From: Pseudomonas veronii
Lineage (GTDB): Bacteria; Pseudomonadota; Gammaproteobacteria; Pseudomonadales; Pseudomonadaceae
Assembly (NCBI RefSeq): GCF_001439695.1
Contig: NZ_JYLL01000001.1
Location: forward strand, 1-64,000
Length of the DNA stretch: 64,000 bases
Direction: 5' to 3'
The notes below the pieces were generated by a model. That model had not been told where the DNA came from. It ran no database searches and worked only from the letters and a program-made list of their open reading frames with translations. Shown here piece by piece: positions 53,483-62,841 of the stretch (within the stretch, counting starts at the first letter, position 1; each line of letters opens with the position of its first letter). Position numbers and translations under genes: made by a program.

Positions 53483-56400
53483 ATGCAATGGATTTTCATG
53501 CTGATTGGGCTGGCGCTCGGCTGGACGCTCGATGAGTCGTTCGGCGACGCGGGCATCGGCGCGCTGCTGGGGTTGGGCATTGGCCAGGCGATTCGCCTGT
53601 CGATGCTGGCTTCGCGCACGGATGAACAAGGCCGTCAGTTGGAGACCGCGCAGAAAGCGCTCACCGCGCTGGAACAACGCCTGGCGCAAATGGAAAAGCC
53701 TGCACCCGAACCTGCGCCGCTGGCGCACAGTGTGGTGGTCGAATCCCCCGTCGCCGAATCCGCCCCGCCGGCCAAGGCCCCCGAGCTTATCTGGGAATTG
53801 CCCGCCGAACTGGCGCCGACCCCCGTCGCCATTGCCGCCGAACCAAGCCAGGCATTACCGGCGGATGTGTGGACGCCTGCCGAGAAACCTCCTGCACCTG
53901 AACCGGTTATCCCCCGAGGCCCGAACCTGATCGAACGCGCCATCCGCGGCGCGCGCAATTGGCTGTTCGGCGGCAATACCGTGTTACGCGTCGGTGTGGT
54001 GCTGCTGTTCCTCGGCCTGGCCTTTTTGCTGCGTTATGCCACCGAAGGCATGGTGGTGCCGATCGAACTGCGTTATGCCGGGGTTGCCGCCGCCGCCTTG
54101 GGCCTGCTGGGCCTGGGCTGGTGGTTGCGGCTGCGCAACAGCAATTACGGCTTGATGCTGCAAGGCACCGGGATTGCGGTGCTGTACCTGACGGTGTTTG
54201 CCGCAATGCGCCTGCACCCGTTGATCGACCCGGGCGCGGCGCTGGGCCTGCTGGTGGCGGTCACGCTGTTTTCGGCGATTCTGGCGATCACCCAGGATGC
54301 GTTGGGCCTGGCCTGCGCAGCGGCGCTGGGCGGGTTTGCCGCGCCGATCCTGACCTCCACCGGCGCCGGCAGTCATGTGGCGCTGTTCAGCTACTTCGCC
54401 CTGCTCAATGCCGGCATCCTCGCCATCGCCTGGTTCAAGGCCTGGCGCCTGCTCAACCTGATCGGCTTTGTCGGCACCTTCGGCATCGGTTTCGCCTGGG
54501 GCCTGCGTTCGTATGCGCCGCAGCTGCTGTGGAGCACCGAGCCGTTCCTGATCGTGTTTTTCCTGATGTACCTGGCCATCGGCCTGCTGTTCACCCGGCG
54601 CAAATTGCTGGAGATGAACGACGCGCCGGAGGACGACAGCCGGGGCGCGCTGCTGCGCTGGTCGGCGGCCAAGGGCGATTATGTCGACGGCAGCCTGCTG
54701 TTCGGTCCGCCACTGGTGGGCTTTGGCTTGCAGTTCGCACTGGTACAACACCTGGAGTTTGCCGCTGCGTTCAGCGCCCTGGGCCTGGGCATCATCTACA
54801 TGGGCCTGGCCCGACTGCTCAGTGGCGGGCGTGCCTTGTTGCTGGCGGAAACCTGTCTGGCCCTGGGCGTGATCTTCGCCAGCCTGGCGATTCCCCTGGG
54901 CCTCGACGCGCGCTGGACCGCAGCGGCCTGGGCCGTGGAAGGCGCCGGGATCTTCTGGCTCGGCCTGCGCCAGCAACGGCCGTTGGCGCGGGCGTTCGGC
55001 CTGTTGTTGCAACTGGGCTCGGCGCTGGCGTTCCTCAGTGAACTGCGCGTCGGCGCACACACAATGCTGGACGGTGCGCCATTGGGCGCGCTGTTGCTGG
55101 GCACCGCGTTGCTGTTCAGCTTCGCGCAGTTGCGCAACGCCTCCACCGAACAGGCGGCGGCTTGGGAGCGCAAGGGCTTGCCGGTGTTGGCCAGCCTCGG
55201 GCTGACCTTCGTGTACCTGCTCGCACCGCTGCTGTTGCTGACCCAAGGCACCGCCATCAGTTGGGCGCTCGCCGGCCTGGCGACGCTGTACGTGGGCCTG
55301 CGCATCGGTTCACGGACCTTTCTGTTCACCGCGTTCGCCGTGCAACTGCTGGGTGGCGCGTTGTTCCTGTTGCGCCTGCAAGGCGGTGATGGCGCGGCGG
55401 TATTCAGCGCGGGTTGGGGCGGTTTGCTGACGGCCTCGCTGATCGGGCTGGCGTTGATCGGCGGCATGCTGCTGGCGGCCCGTGACGACATGGTGCGCAG
55501 CGACGCGCGCCTGTTGCGCGGGTTGTCGGTGGTGCTGCTGGCCGGCCTGGTGTTGATCAACCTGGCCGTGCTGTTTGTGCTGCCTTGGGAAAGCGCCAGC
55601 GGGGTGTGGGCGGCGAGCGGTCTGCTGATCATCTGGTTGAGCCTGTACCTGCAACAGCGCGTCAGTTTTGTGTTCGGTTTGCTGCTGCAACTGATCGGCG
55701 GCGCGTCGTTCCTGCTGGCAGTGCCGGAACTGCTCGGGCCGTTGACCAATGAAGGTTTGCGTCCGTTGGCGCACAGCGGTTTCTGGACGCCGATGGTGTT
55801 GGGCCTGGCCGCTCTGGTCGGCGCCTGGCGCTTGCAGCGCGAACCTCATGCGCCGGTGTTTGCCGTGCTGAAACTGCAACGCCTGTCCGACCTGTTGCTG
55901 GTATGGGGCGCGGCCTGGTGGGCGTTGGCGCTGATCGGCGAAGTGCTGCGGTTTATCCCGCAAGAGTTGCAGGGCGCGTTCCTGCTGGGTATCGCCGCGG
56001 CGAGCGTGGCGCTCTGGACGCTGTTCGCGGCGCGCCTGCGCTGGGCCTCGCTGGCGATGCTCTGCACCTTGCTGATGCCGGCGGCGGCAGCGGTGTTGCT
56101 GGTGTCTGCCCATAGCTACTATCACCCGGCGGCGCAGTTCGGCTGGCTGGCCTGGCTGGCGGTGTTCGCGGTGCATTTCATCTCATTGCGGCGCTTGGCG
56201 GCGGTGGCTCCGGCCAAAGTACTGAGCGTTGCCCATGTGTTGGGTAGCTGGATGTTGATCGGCGTCCTGGCGCTGGAGCTGCGCTACGGCCTGTTGTTGC
56301 TGTCGAGCGAATACAACGCCTGGCGCTGGCTGGGCTGGGCGATCCTGCCGAGCCTCTACCTGGTGCTGGCGGCTGCGCCGCGCAGTTGGCCATGGCCGGT

Positions 56401-57022
56401 GTCGGCCTATGGCAAGGAGTACCGCGTGCTGGCGGCGCTGCCGTTGGCGGTGCTGATGCTCGGCTGGTTCTGGCTGGCCAATACGTTCAGTGACGGTACG
56501 GCCAAGCCGTTGCCCTATGTGCCGCTGATCAACCCGCTGGACCTGGGCCTGCTGTTTGCCCTGCTTGGCGTGTATCTGTGGTCGCGCAGTGTGGCGCCGC
56601 AGCGCGGGCCGCGTGCCGAATGGATCGCCCAAGGGGTGGCGGGGGCTTCGCTGTTTGCGTTCTTCACGGCGCTGGTGATGCGTACCGCCCACCATTGGGG
56701 CGGCGTGCCGTTTCACCTGGACGCGTTGCTGGAGTCGATGCTGGTGCAAGCCGGTTTGTCGATCATCTGGACCCTGATCGCCCTCGGCCTGATGATCGGC
56801 GGTCACCTGCGCCATCGTCGCGAAGTTTGGCTGATCGGCGCGGCGTTGATTGCCGTGGTGGTGGCCAAGTTGTTTTTTGTCGAGCTGAGCAACCGTGGCG
56901 GCCTGGCGCGGATCGTGTCGTTCATTGGCGTGGGCGGGTTGTTGCTGGTGGTGGGTTACTTCGCACCGCTGCCGCCCAAGCGCGCCGAACCTGTGTTGGA
57001 AACTGAAGGAGCATCCTCTTGA
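53483..57022 (+). CDS. DUF2339 polytopic membrane protein
   Basis: A 1179-residue protein. An N-terminal hydrophobic segment and a short coiled coil are followed by an Ala/Pro-rich linker (about 72-145), then more than 25 predicted membrane helices to the end, as in the DUF2339 family. A conserved NWLFGGNTVLRVGVVLLFLGLAFLLRYA stands at the start of the membrane part. Its biological role is unknown. It overlaps the DUF3999 gene by 4 bases; the two are probably a functional pair, one integral and one periplasmic. Confidence 0.9.
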   Translation: MQWIFMLIGLALGWTLDESFGDAGIGALLGLGIGQAIRLSMLASRTDEQGRQLETAQKALTALEQRLAQMEKPAPEPAPLAHSVVVESPVAESAPPAKAPELIWELPAELAPTPVAIAAEPSQALPADVWTPAEKPPAPEPVIPRGPNLIERAIRGARNWLFGGNTVLRVGVVLLFLGLAFLLRYATEGMVVPIELRYAGVAAAALGLLGLGWWLRLRNSNYGLMLQGTGIAVLYLTVFAAMRLHPLIDPGAALGLLVAVTLFSAILAITQDALGLACAAALGGFAAPILTSTGAGSHVALFSYFALLNAGILAIAWFKAWRLLNLIGFVGTFGIGFAWGLRSYAPQLLWSTEPFLIVFFLMYLAIGLLFTRRKLLEMNDAPEDDSRGALLRWSAAKGDYVDGSLLFGPPLVGFGLQFALVQHLEFAAAFSALGLGIIYMGLARLLSGGRALLLAETCLALGVIFASLAIPLGLDARWTAAAWAVEGAGIFWLGLRQQRPLARAFGLLLQLGSALAFLSELRVGAHTMLDGAPLGALLLGTALLFSFAQLRNASTEQAAAWERKGLPVLASLGLTFVYLLAPLLLLTQGTAISWALAGLATLYVGLRIGSRTFLFTAFAVQLLGGALFLLRLQGGDGAAVFSAGWGGLLTASLIGLALIGGMLLAARDDMVRSDARLLRGLSVVLLAGLVLINLAVLFVLPWESASGVWAASGLLIIWLSLYLQQRVSFVFGLLLQLIGGASFLLAVPELLGPLTNEGLRPLAHSGFWTPMVLGLAALVGAWRLQREPHAPVFAVLKLQRLSDLLLVWGAAWWALALIGEVLRFIPQELQGAFLLGIAAASVALWTLFAARLRWASLAMLCTLLMPAAAAVLLVSAHSYYHPAAQFGWLAWLAVFAVHFISLRRLAAVAPAKVLSVAHVLGSWMLIGVLALELRYGLLLLSSEYNAWRWLGWAILPSLYLVLAAAPRSWPWPVSAYGKEYRVLAALPLAVLMLGWFWLANTFSDGTAKPLPYVPLINPLDLGLLFALLGVYLWSRSVAPQRGPRAEWIAQGVAGASLFAFFTALVMRTAHHWGGVPFHLDALLESMLVQAGLSIIWTLIALGLMIGGHLRHRREVWLIGAALIAVVVAKLFFVELSNRGGLARIVSFIGVGGLLLVVGYFAPLPPKRAEPVLETEGASS

Positions 57023-58374
57023 TCGGTAAGTTGAGCGTGGCGGTAGTGGGCGTGTGTGCGACATTGTCGGTATGGGCCCAGGAAACGCCCGCCGACTTCT
57101 CCGCCCAGGTGCCGCTGAGTGTCAGCGGCAACGGCCCATGGTATCGCCTCGAATTGCCGCTGGCCGTGCAACTGAGTGCGCGCCAGGCCGACCTCAGCGA
57201 CCTGCGCGTATTCAACGCCGCCGGTGAGCCCCAGGCCTACGCGCTGTCGCGCCAATCTGCGCAACACACCGAGAACCGTAACGTTGCCGATGTGAAGTGG
57301 TTCCCGCTGTACGCCGCCGACACCCGCGAAACCTTGCCAGCGGTGGTGATGAAGTCCAGCGCCGAAGGCACCTTGCTGGAGGTGCGTCCCTCCACGGCAA
57401 CCACGACCGGCCAGCAGGTGCTGCGCGGCTGGGTGCTCGACGCCAGTGCGATCAAGGCGCCGTTGCAGCAACTGAGCCTCGACTGGAGCCACGAGCAAGA
57501 AGGCTTCCAGCGATTCAGCATCGAAGCCAGCGATGACTTGCAGCACTGGACGCCCTGGGGCGACGGGCAAGTGGCGCGCTTGTCGTTTGCCGACGAGCGC
57601 GTCGAGCAGCACGACGTCAACCTGCCGGGGCAAACGGCGCGTTACCTGCGCCTGTTGTGGCAGGGCCAGGCGGCGCCGCTGTTGACCTCGGCCAAATTGG
57701 TCAGCGCCACCCGCAGCAGCCTGCCGACGCCATGGGTGTGGTCGCAGCCGCTCTCCGGCACGCGGCTGCAGGCGGGGGAATACACCTGGCAGTTGCCGGC
57801 GGGGCTGAACGTCGAGCGCCTGCGCGTGGAATTGACACAACCCAATACGCTGGCGCCCGTGACCTTGTCGGGGCGACGCGACAGCAAGCAAGCCTGGCAG
57901 CCGCTGAGCAATGGTTTGCTGTACCGCCTGACCCAGAACGGCCAGGACGTGGTGCAGGATCAATTGCAGTTGCCGGGCCAGGCGGTCGCCGAACTCAAGT
58001 TGCAGGTGGATGAGCGCGGCGGCGGCCTGGGCACCGCCGCGCCGACCCTGCGGGTTGCCGTGCGCGCCACTCAGTTGGTGTTCCTGGCGCGGGGCGAGCC
58101 GCCGTTCACCCTGGCGCTGGGGAATGCCTCGGCCAAGGCGGCGAACCTGCCGCTGTCGACCCTGATCCCCGACTACAGCGCCGAGCGCCTCAACACCTTG
58201 GGGCAGGCCACGGTGGCGGGGGACGTCAGGGTCACGTCGCCAGCGCTCGTGGCCGCTGTCGACACCGAACCGAACTGGAAAAAACTCGGACTCTGGGCCG
58301 TATTGCTGCTCGGTGTGGCGGCGCTGGGGGCCATGGCTTACAGTTTGCTGCGCAAGCCTGCAGCAGCACGTTAA
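57019..58374 (+). CDS. DUF3999 family protein
   Basis: A 451-residue protein with signal peptide (MIGKLSVAVVGVCATLSVWA), a large periplasmic beta-rich region resembling discoidin/carbohydrate-binding folds, and a C-terminal membrane helix (about 422-443, LGLWAVLLLGVAALGAMAYSLL). The start is TTG at 57019, with AAGGAG 7 bases upstream, overlapping the DUF2339 stop by 4 bases (TTGA). Function unknown; a partner of the DUF2339 protein by position. Confidence 0.88.
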   Translation: MIGKLSVAVVGVCATLSVWAQETPADFSAQVPLSVSGNGPWYRLELPLAVQLSARQADLSDLRVFNAAGEPQAYALSRQSAQHTENRNVADVKWFPLYAADTRETLPAVVMKSSAEGTLLEVRPSTATTTGQQVLRGWVLDASAIKAPLQQLSLDWSHEQEGFQRFSIEASDDLQHWTPWGDGQVARLSFADERVEQHDVNLPGQTARYLRLLWQGQAAPLLTSAKLVSATRSSLPTPWVWSQPLSGTRLQAGEYTWQLPAGLNVERLRVELTQPNTLAPVTLSGRRDSKQAWQPLSNGLLYRLTQNGQDVVQDQLQLPGQAVAELKLQVDERGGGLGTAAPTLRVAVRATQLVFLARGEPPFTLALGNASAKAANLPLSTLIPDYSAERLNTLGQATVAGDVRVTSPALVAAVDTEPNWKKLGLWAVLLLGVAALGAMAYSLLRKPAAAR

Positions 58375-58483
58375 ATAACGTCCATGAACTCTATTGGGTT
58401 TAAATCCTCTGATAGGAGGAAATACGCCCCGACTCGCGTTAAACTGCGCGGGTTTTTAGCCCCCCCATACATCGGAGCCTTCC

Positions 58484-59494
58484 ATGTCCCGCGTTACCCT
58501 GAGTCGCTATTTGATCGAGCAGACCCGCAGTAACAACACGCCTGCCGATCTGCGCTTCCTTATCGAAGTGGTGGCGCGTGCTTGCAAGGAAATCAGCCAC
58601 GCCGTGTCCAAAGGCGCGCTGGGTGGCGTCCTCGGCAGCATGGGCACTGAAAACGTCCAAGGCGAAGTGCAGAAGAAACTCGACGTGATCTCCAACGAGA
58701 TCCTGCTCGAAGCCAACGAATGGGGCGGTCACCTGGCCGGCATGGCGTCCGAAGAAATGGACAATGCCTATCAGATCCCGGGCAAATACCCGAAAGGCGC
58801 CTACCTGCTGGTGTTCGACCCACTGGACGGCTCGTCCAACATCGACATCAACGCCCCGGTCGGCACCATCTTCTCGGTGCTGCGTTGCCCGAACGAACAC
58901 CTGAGCCAGAACGAAGCCCTGAACGAAAAGGCCTTCCTGCAGCCGGGCACCCAGCAGGTTGCCGCCGGTTATGCGATCTACGGCCCGCAGACCATGCTGG
59001 TGCTGACCTTGGGCGACGGCGTCAAAGGCTTCACCCTGGACCGCGAAATGGGCAGCTTCGTGCTGACCCACGAAGACATCTCGATTCCTGCTTCTACCCA
59101 GGAATTTGCGATCAACATGTCCAACCAGCGCCACTGGGAAGAACCGGTCAAGCGCTACGTCAGCGAGTTGATGGAAGGCGAAGAAGGCCCGTTGAAGAAA
59201 AACTTCAACATGCGCTGGGTCGCGGCGATGGTGGCTGATGTACACCGTATCCTGACCCGTGGTGGCGTGTTCATGTACCCGCGTGACAGCCGCGAGCCGT
59301 CCAAGCCGGGCAAGCTGCGCCTGATGTACGAAGCCAACCCGATGTCGTTCCTGGTTGAACAGGCGGGCGGTGTGTCCACCGACGGCCACCAGCGCATCCT
59401 CGACATCCAGCCCGAAGGCCTGCACCAGCGCGTGGCGGTGTTCCTGGGTTCGAAGGAAGAAGTCGAGCGCGTGACCGGCTATCACAAGAAGTAA
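58484..59494 (+). CDS. fbp: Fructose-1,6-bisphosphatase, class 1
   Basis: A 336-residue gluconeogenic enzyme. [13 protein letters not shown] carries the metal-binding Asp residues, and [33 protein letters not shown] is the C-terminal signature. It hydrolyses fructose-1,6-bisphosphate to fructose-6-phosphate. The 58375-58483 gap has a GATAGGAGG stretch but no clear promoter. Followed by three hairpins. Confidence 0.97.
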   Translation: MSRVTLSRYLIEQTRSNNTPADLRFLIEVVARACKEISHAVSKGALGGVLGSMGTENVQGEVQKKLDVISNEILLEANEWGGHLAGMASEEMDNAYQIPGKYPKGAYLLVFDPLDGSSNIDINAPVGTIFSVLRCPNEHLSQNEALNEKAFLQPGTQQVAAGYAIYGPQTMLVLTLGDGVKGFTLDREMGSFVLTHEDISIPASTQEFAINMSNQRHWEEPVKRYVSELMEGEEGPLKKNFNMRWVAAMVADVHRILTRGGVFMYPRDSREPSKPGKLRLMYEANPMSFLVEQAGGVSTDGHQRILDIQPEGLHQRVAVFLGSKEEVERVTGYHKK

Positions 59495-59547
59495 GTGCGG
59501 CGAGGGAGCAAGCTCCCTCGGCACGTTCAAGACGTGAAGTCTTGAAC
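59495..59547. other. Two stem-loops after fbp
   Basis: CGAGGGAGC (59501-59509) pairs with GCTCCCTCG (59512-59520), extended by GTGC/GCAC outside; it resembles a degenerate REP. GTTCAAGAC (59525-59533) pairs exactly with GTCTTGAAC (59539-59547) around a 5-nt loop. Confidence 0.8.
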
Positions 59548-59552
59548 GATGA

Positions 59553-59590
59553 GAAGCCCCGAAACGTTTCAGCGTTTTCGGGGCTTTTTT
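59553..59590 (+). terminator. Intrinsic terminator of fbp
   Basis: AAGCCCCGAAACG pairs with CGTTTTCGGGGCTT (one extra T), followed by T6; it is 58 bases beyond the fbp stop. Confidence 0.93.
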
Positions 59591-59679
59591 GTTTTCGTTT
59601 GTCGGGAACCAGACACCTGTTTTCCCTTCTAAGCTTCTGGCAGACCCCCAACCTGCCTCGTCCCTCCAGGAGTTATTCC

Positions 59680-59934
59680 ATGTCGTTACGCCGTCTCGCT
59701 TTGCTGGCCTTTTGCGTGCTGTTGGCCGCTTGCAGCAAGGTCAATCAGGAAAATTACGCGAAGCTGTCGGCTGGCATGGCCAAGGCCGAGGTGGAGTCGT
59801 TGCTGGGTAAGCCGACCGATTGTTCCGGCGCGCTGGGTATGTCCAGCTGCACCTGGGGCGATAAAAACAGCTTTATCAGCGTTCAATATGCCGGTGACAA
59901 AGTTCTGATGTTTTCCGGGCAAGGCCTGAAGTAA
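59680..59934 (+). CDS. Small lipoprotein, SmpA/BamE-like fold
   Basis: An 84-residue lipoprotein with signal peptide and lipobox (LLAACSK, Cys at about 19). The mature part has the pattern LSAGMAKAEVESLLGKPTDCSG, reminiscent of the SmpA/OmlA (BamE) fold, and two further Cys (DCSG and SSCTWG) that could form a disulfide. Function unknown. AGGAG precedes the ATG at 59680. 30 bases separate it from the lipocalin gene, so the two are probably cotranscribed. Confidence 0.85.
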   Translation: MSLRRLALLAFCVLLAACSKVNQENYAKLSAGMAKAEVESLLGKPTDCSGALGMSSCTWGDKNSFISVQYAGDKVLMFSGQGLK

Positions 59935-59964
59935 ACCGGGGCGAAAGCCTGCGGGAGAAGAAGA

Positions 59965-60534
59965 ATGATGCGTTTTGTTGTGTTCCTTTGCGCCAGCCTG
60001 TTTTTGGCGGGCTGCGCCAGCCATTCTGGCGATGATCTGCAACCCAAGACCGCGGGTAACGTCAACCTCAAGCGTTACCAGGGCACCTGGTACGAATTGG
60101 CGCGATTGCCGATGTACTTCCAGCGCAACTGCGCGCAGTCCGAGGCCCGCTACACCTTGTTGCCGGATGGCGATATGTCGGTGTTCAACCGCTGTCTGAC
60201 CAGCGACTGGAAGTGGGAAGAAGCCAAGGGCACCGCTACGCCGCAAGTGCCGGGCAAGACCGACAAGCTCAGGGTGGAATTCAATAACTGGTTTACCGCG
60301 CTGTTGCCGGGCGTCGCCAAGGGCGACTACTGGGTGTTGTATGTCAGCGATGATTACAAGACTGCCCTCGTCGGCAGCCCGAGCCGGCGCTATATGTGGA
60401 TCTTGTCGCGCACGCCGACGGTCAGCGCCGACACCCGCGAAGACCTGCTGAGCAGGGCACGGCAGCAGGGCTATGACACCACGCGCCTGATCTGGCGCAC
60501 GTCGGACAAGCAGATGGCGAAGACCTCGCAATAA
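59965..60534 (+). CDS. blc: Lipocalin (Blc-like outer-membrane lipoprotein)
   Basis: A 189-residue lipocalin with a lipoprotein signal (FLAGCASH, Cys at about 17) and the kernel motif NLKRYQGTWYELARLPMYFQ. VLYVSDDYKTALVGSPSRRYMWILSRTP forms the second and third conserved regions. Bacterial lipocalins of this type sit in the outer membrane and bind lipids such as lysophospholipids. GGGAGAAG precedes the ATGs at 59965 and 59968; I used the first. Confidence 0.93.
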   Translation: MMRFVVFLCASLFLAGCASHSGDDLQPKTAGNVNLKRYQGTWYELARLPMYFQRNCAQSEARYTLLPDGDMSVFNRCLTSDWKWEEAKGTATPQVPGKTDKLRVEFNNWFTALLPGVAKGDYWVLYVSDDYKTALVGSPSRRYMWILSRTPTVSADTREDLLSRARQQGYDTTRLIWRTSDKQMAKTSQ

Positions 60535-60557
60535 CTCTGGATCAGCACAAATCCAAT

Positions 60558-60600
60558 TGTGGGAGGGGGCAAGTCGAATCGTCGCACCGCCCCTCCCACA
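60558..60600. repeat. REP variant with 15-base asymmetric insert
   Basis: The usual arms TGTGGGAGGGG and CCCCTCCCACA enclose GCAAGTCGAATCGTCGCACC-type centre sequence instead of a simple palindrome. The same insert in reverse is in the left arm of the element at 63403. Confidence 0.85.
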
Positions 60601-60618
60601 TTTGTTATCGGTTGCCTG

Positions 60619-61983
60619 TTAACCGAGTAACTCTCTCAAAACCTGGGTAAACGCCCGGCTGCTCTCTTCTTCAGCGGCATGCCGCCCGTCGCGCACCACC
60701 CACTTGCCGTTGACCAGCACATCACGCACCTGGCGATCGCCACCAGCGAACAGCCAGCGATTGAGAATCCCGTCTTCGGTCGCCGTCGCCAGGTACGGAT
60801 CGTTTCCGTCCAGCACCAGCCAATCGGCGCGCTTGCCCACTTCCAGCCGCCCGATCGGTTGCCCCAGCGCCTGGGCGCCGCCGTCCAGTGCGGCATCGAA
60901 CAGCGTGCGGCCGACCATCGGTTGGTCGTGGCGATACAAGCGATTGCGCCGCTGATCGCGCAGGCGTTGGCCGTATTCCAGCCAGCGCAGTTCTTCCACC
61001 ACGCTCAGCGACACATGGCTGTCGGAACCAATACCCAGGCGCCCGCCTTGAGCGAGGAAATCCACTGCCGGAAAAATCCCGTCGCCCAGGTTGGCTTCGG
61101 TGGTCAGGCACAAACCGGCAATCGCGCGGCTGTTGGCCATGCGCGTCACTTCCTCGGGGTCGGCATGGGTGGCGTGTACCAGGCACCAGCGCTCATCGAC
61201 GTCGACGTTGTCATACAGCCATTGCAGCGGGCGTTTGCCGCTCCAGGCCAGGCAGTCGTCGACTTCTTTCTGTTGCTCGGCGATGTGGATATGCACCGGG
61301 CAGGCCTTGTCGCTGGCAGCCAGCACGTCTGTGATCTGTTGCGGCGTGACGGCGCGCAGGGAGTGGAAGCACAAGCCCAGTTGCTGCGCCGGCTGTGCGG
61401 CGAGGATCGGTTTCAGGCGCGCCTGCAGCTCCAGATAATGTTCGCCGCTGTTGATAAACCGCCGCTGTCCTTCATTGGGTGCCTGGCCGCCAAACCCGGA
61501 GTGGCTGTAGAGCACCGGCAGCAATGTCAGGCCAATCCCGCTGCTGGCGGCCGCCTGGCTGATCTGCCGCGACAGTTCCGCGCGGTCGGCATATGGCTGG
61601 CCGCTGACGTCGTGGTGGACGTAATGAAATTCCGCGACCGAGGTGTAACCGGCCTTGAGCATCTCGATATACAACTGGCGCGCGATGATCTGCAGTTGCT
61701 CCGGATTGATCTTGCCGACCATGCGGTACATCAGCTCGCGCCAGGTCCAGAAGCTGTCGTTCGGGTTGCCGGCCACTTCGGCCAGGCCCGCCATGGCGCG
61801 CTGGAATGCATGGGAGTGCAGGTTCGGCATGCCCGCCAACACCGGCCCCCTGAGCCGTTCGGCACCGTCTGCGCTGGCATTGGCCGCGACGTGGGTCAGC
61901 AGGCCATCAACGCCGACTTCAAGGCGTACATCGTTGGCCCATCCATCAGGCAGCAGTGCGCGTTCGGCAAAGAAAACGGACAT
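60619..61983 (-). CDS. hutF: Formimidoylglutamate deiminase
   Basis: A 454-residue amidohydrolase that converts N-formimidoyl-L-glutamate to N-formyl-L-glutamate in the five-step histidine degradation pathway of pseudomonads. The zinc ligands of the N-terminal motif are His56 and His58 (PNLHSHAF), and SDSHVSLS near the C-terminus carries the catalytic Asp region. It is divergent from hutC, with a HutC-type operator in the 108-base gap. Confidence 0.95.
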   Translation of the reverse strand: MSVFFAERALLPDGWANDVRLEVGVDGLLTHVAANASADGAERLRGPVLAGMPNLHSHAFQRAMAGLAEVAGNPNDSFWTWRELMYRMVGKINPEQLQIIARQLYIEMLKAGYTSVAEFHYVHHDVSGQPYADRAELSRQISQAAASSGIGLTLLPVLYSHSGFGGQAPNEGQRRFINSGEHYLELQARLKPILAAQPAQQLGLCFHSLRAVTPQQITDVLAASDKACPVHIHIAEQQKEVDDCLAWSGKRPLQWLYDNVDVDERWCLVHATHADPEEVTRMANSRAIAGLCLTTEANLGDGIFPAVDFLAQGGRLGIGSDSHVSLSVVEELRWLEYGQRLRDQRRNRLYRHDQPMVGRTLFDAALDGGAQALGQPIGRLEVGKRADWLVLDGNDPYLATATEDGILNRWLFAGGDRQVRDVLVNGKWVVRDGRHAAEEESSRAFTQVLRELLG

Positions 61984-62011
61984 GTTCAGGGCACCCCGGT
62001 CGTGTGTTTAT

Positions 62012-62028
62012 TTGTATATACATATACA
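62012..62028. promoter_or_regulatory. HutC-type operator between hutF and hutC
   Basis: TTGTATATACATATACA contains the perfect palindrome TGTATATACA (62013-62022) and an overlapping TGTATA/TATACA pair (62013-62028). It matches the core of known hut operators (TTGTATATACAA) and lies where both divergent promoters should be. Confidence 0.75.
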
Positions 62029-62091
62029 GACGTTTGCCTGCTCGGTAAACTCCGGCAATCTATGCATCTTTTTCCCCTGCAAGGATTCCCC

Positions 62092-62841
62092 GTGCCGACT
62101 CCGCCCGCCAAGTCTTCACTGGCTGCCCACCTGGACGAAAGTCCGGCGCCCTTGTATGCCCGCGTCAAACAAATGATCAGCCAGCAGATCCTCAGCGGCA
62201 ACTGGCCGCCCCATTACCGCGTGCCGTCGGAGAGTGAACTGGTCAGCCAGCTGGGTTTCAGCCGCATGACCATCAACCGCGCCCTGCGTGAACTCACCGC
62301 CGAAGGGCTGCTGGTACGCATGCAAGGCGTCGGCACGTTCGTCGCCGAGCCCAAGAGCCAGTCGGCGCTGTTTGAAGTGCATAACATTGCCGATGAGATC
62401 GCCGCCCGCGGCCATCGGCATACCTGCCAGGTCATCACCCTGGGCGAAGAGGCGGCCGGTTCCGAGCGCGCCGTCGCCCTGGAAATGCGTGAAGGCGGGC
62501 GGGTATTCCACTCGCTGATCGTTCACTTTGAAAACGATATTCCGGTGCAAATCGAAGACCGCTTCGTCAACGCCCTGGTCGCGCCGGAATACCTGCAGCA
62601 GGATTTCACCCAGCAAACCCCCTACGCCTATTTGAACCAGGTCGCACCGTTGACCGAGGGCGAGCATGTGGTCGAAGCGATCCTCGCCGATGCCGCCGAG
62701 TGCAAGTTGCTGCAGATCGAACCGAGCGAGCCGTGCCTGTTGATTCGTCGACGCACCTGGTCCGGTCGCCAGCCGGTGACCGCCGCGCGCTTGATCCACC
62801 CCGGTTCCCGTCACAGCCTGGAAGGACGCTTTAGTAAATGA
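62092..62841 (+). CDS. hutC: HutC, histidine utilisation repressor
   Basis: A 249-residue GntR/HutC-family regulator with an N-terminal winged helix (about 20-85, PLYARVKQMISQQILSGNWPPHYRVPSESELV, then FSRMTINRALREL) and a C-terminal UTRA domain that binds urocanate. I chose GTG at 62092 with AAGGA 6 bases upstream; an ATG at 62062 has no ribosome site. The stop overlaps the hutD start by 4 bases. It should bind the operators at 62012 and 63736. Confidence 0.95.
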   Translation: MPTPPAKSSLAAHLDESPAPLYARVKQMISQQILSGNWPPHYRVPSESELVSQLGFSRMTINRALRELTAEGLLVRMQGVGTFVAEPKSQSALFEVHNIADEIAARGHRHTCQVITLGEEAAGSERAVALEMREGGRVFHSLIVHFENDIPVQIEDRFVNALVAPEYLQQDFTQQTPYAYLNQVAPLTEGEHVVEAILADAAECKLLQIEPSEPCLLIRRRTWSGRQPVTAARLIHPGSRHSLEGRFSK

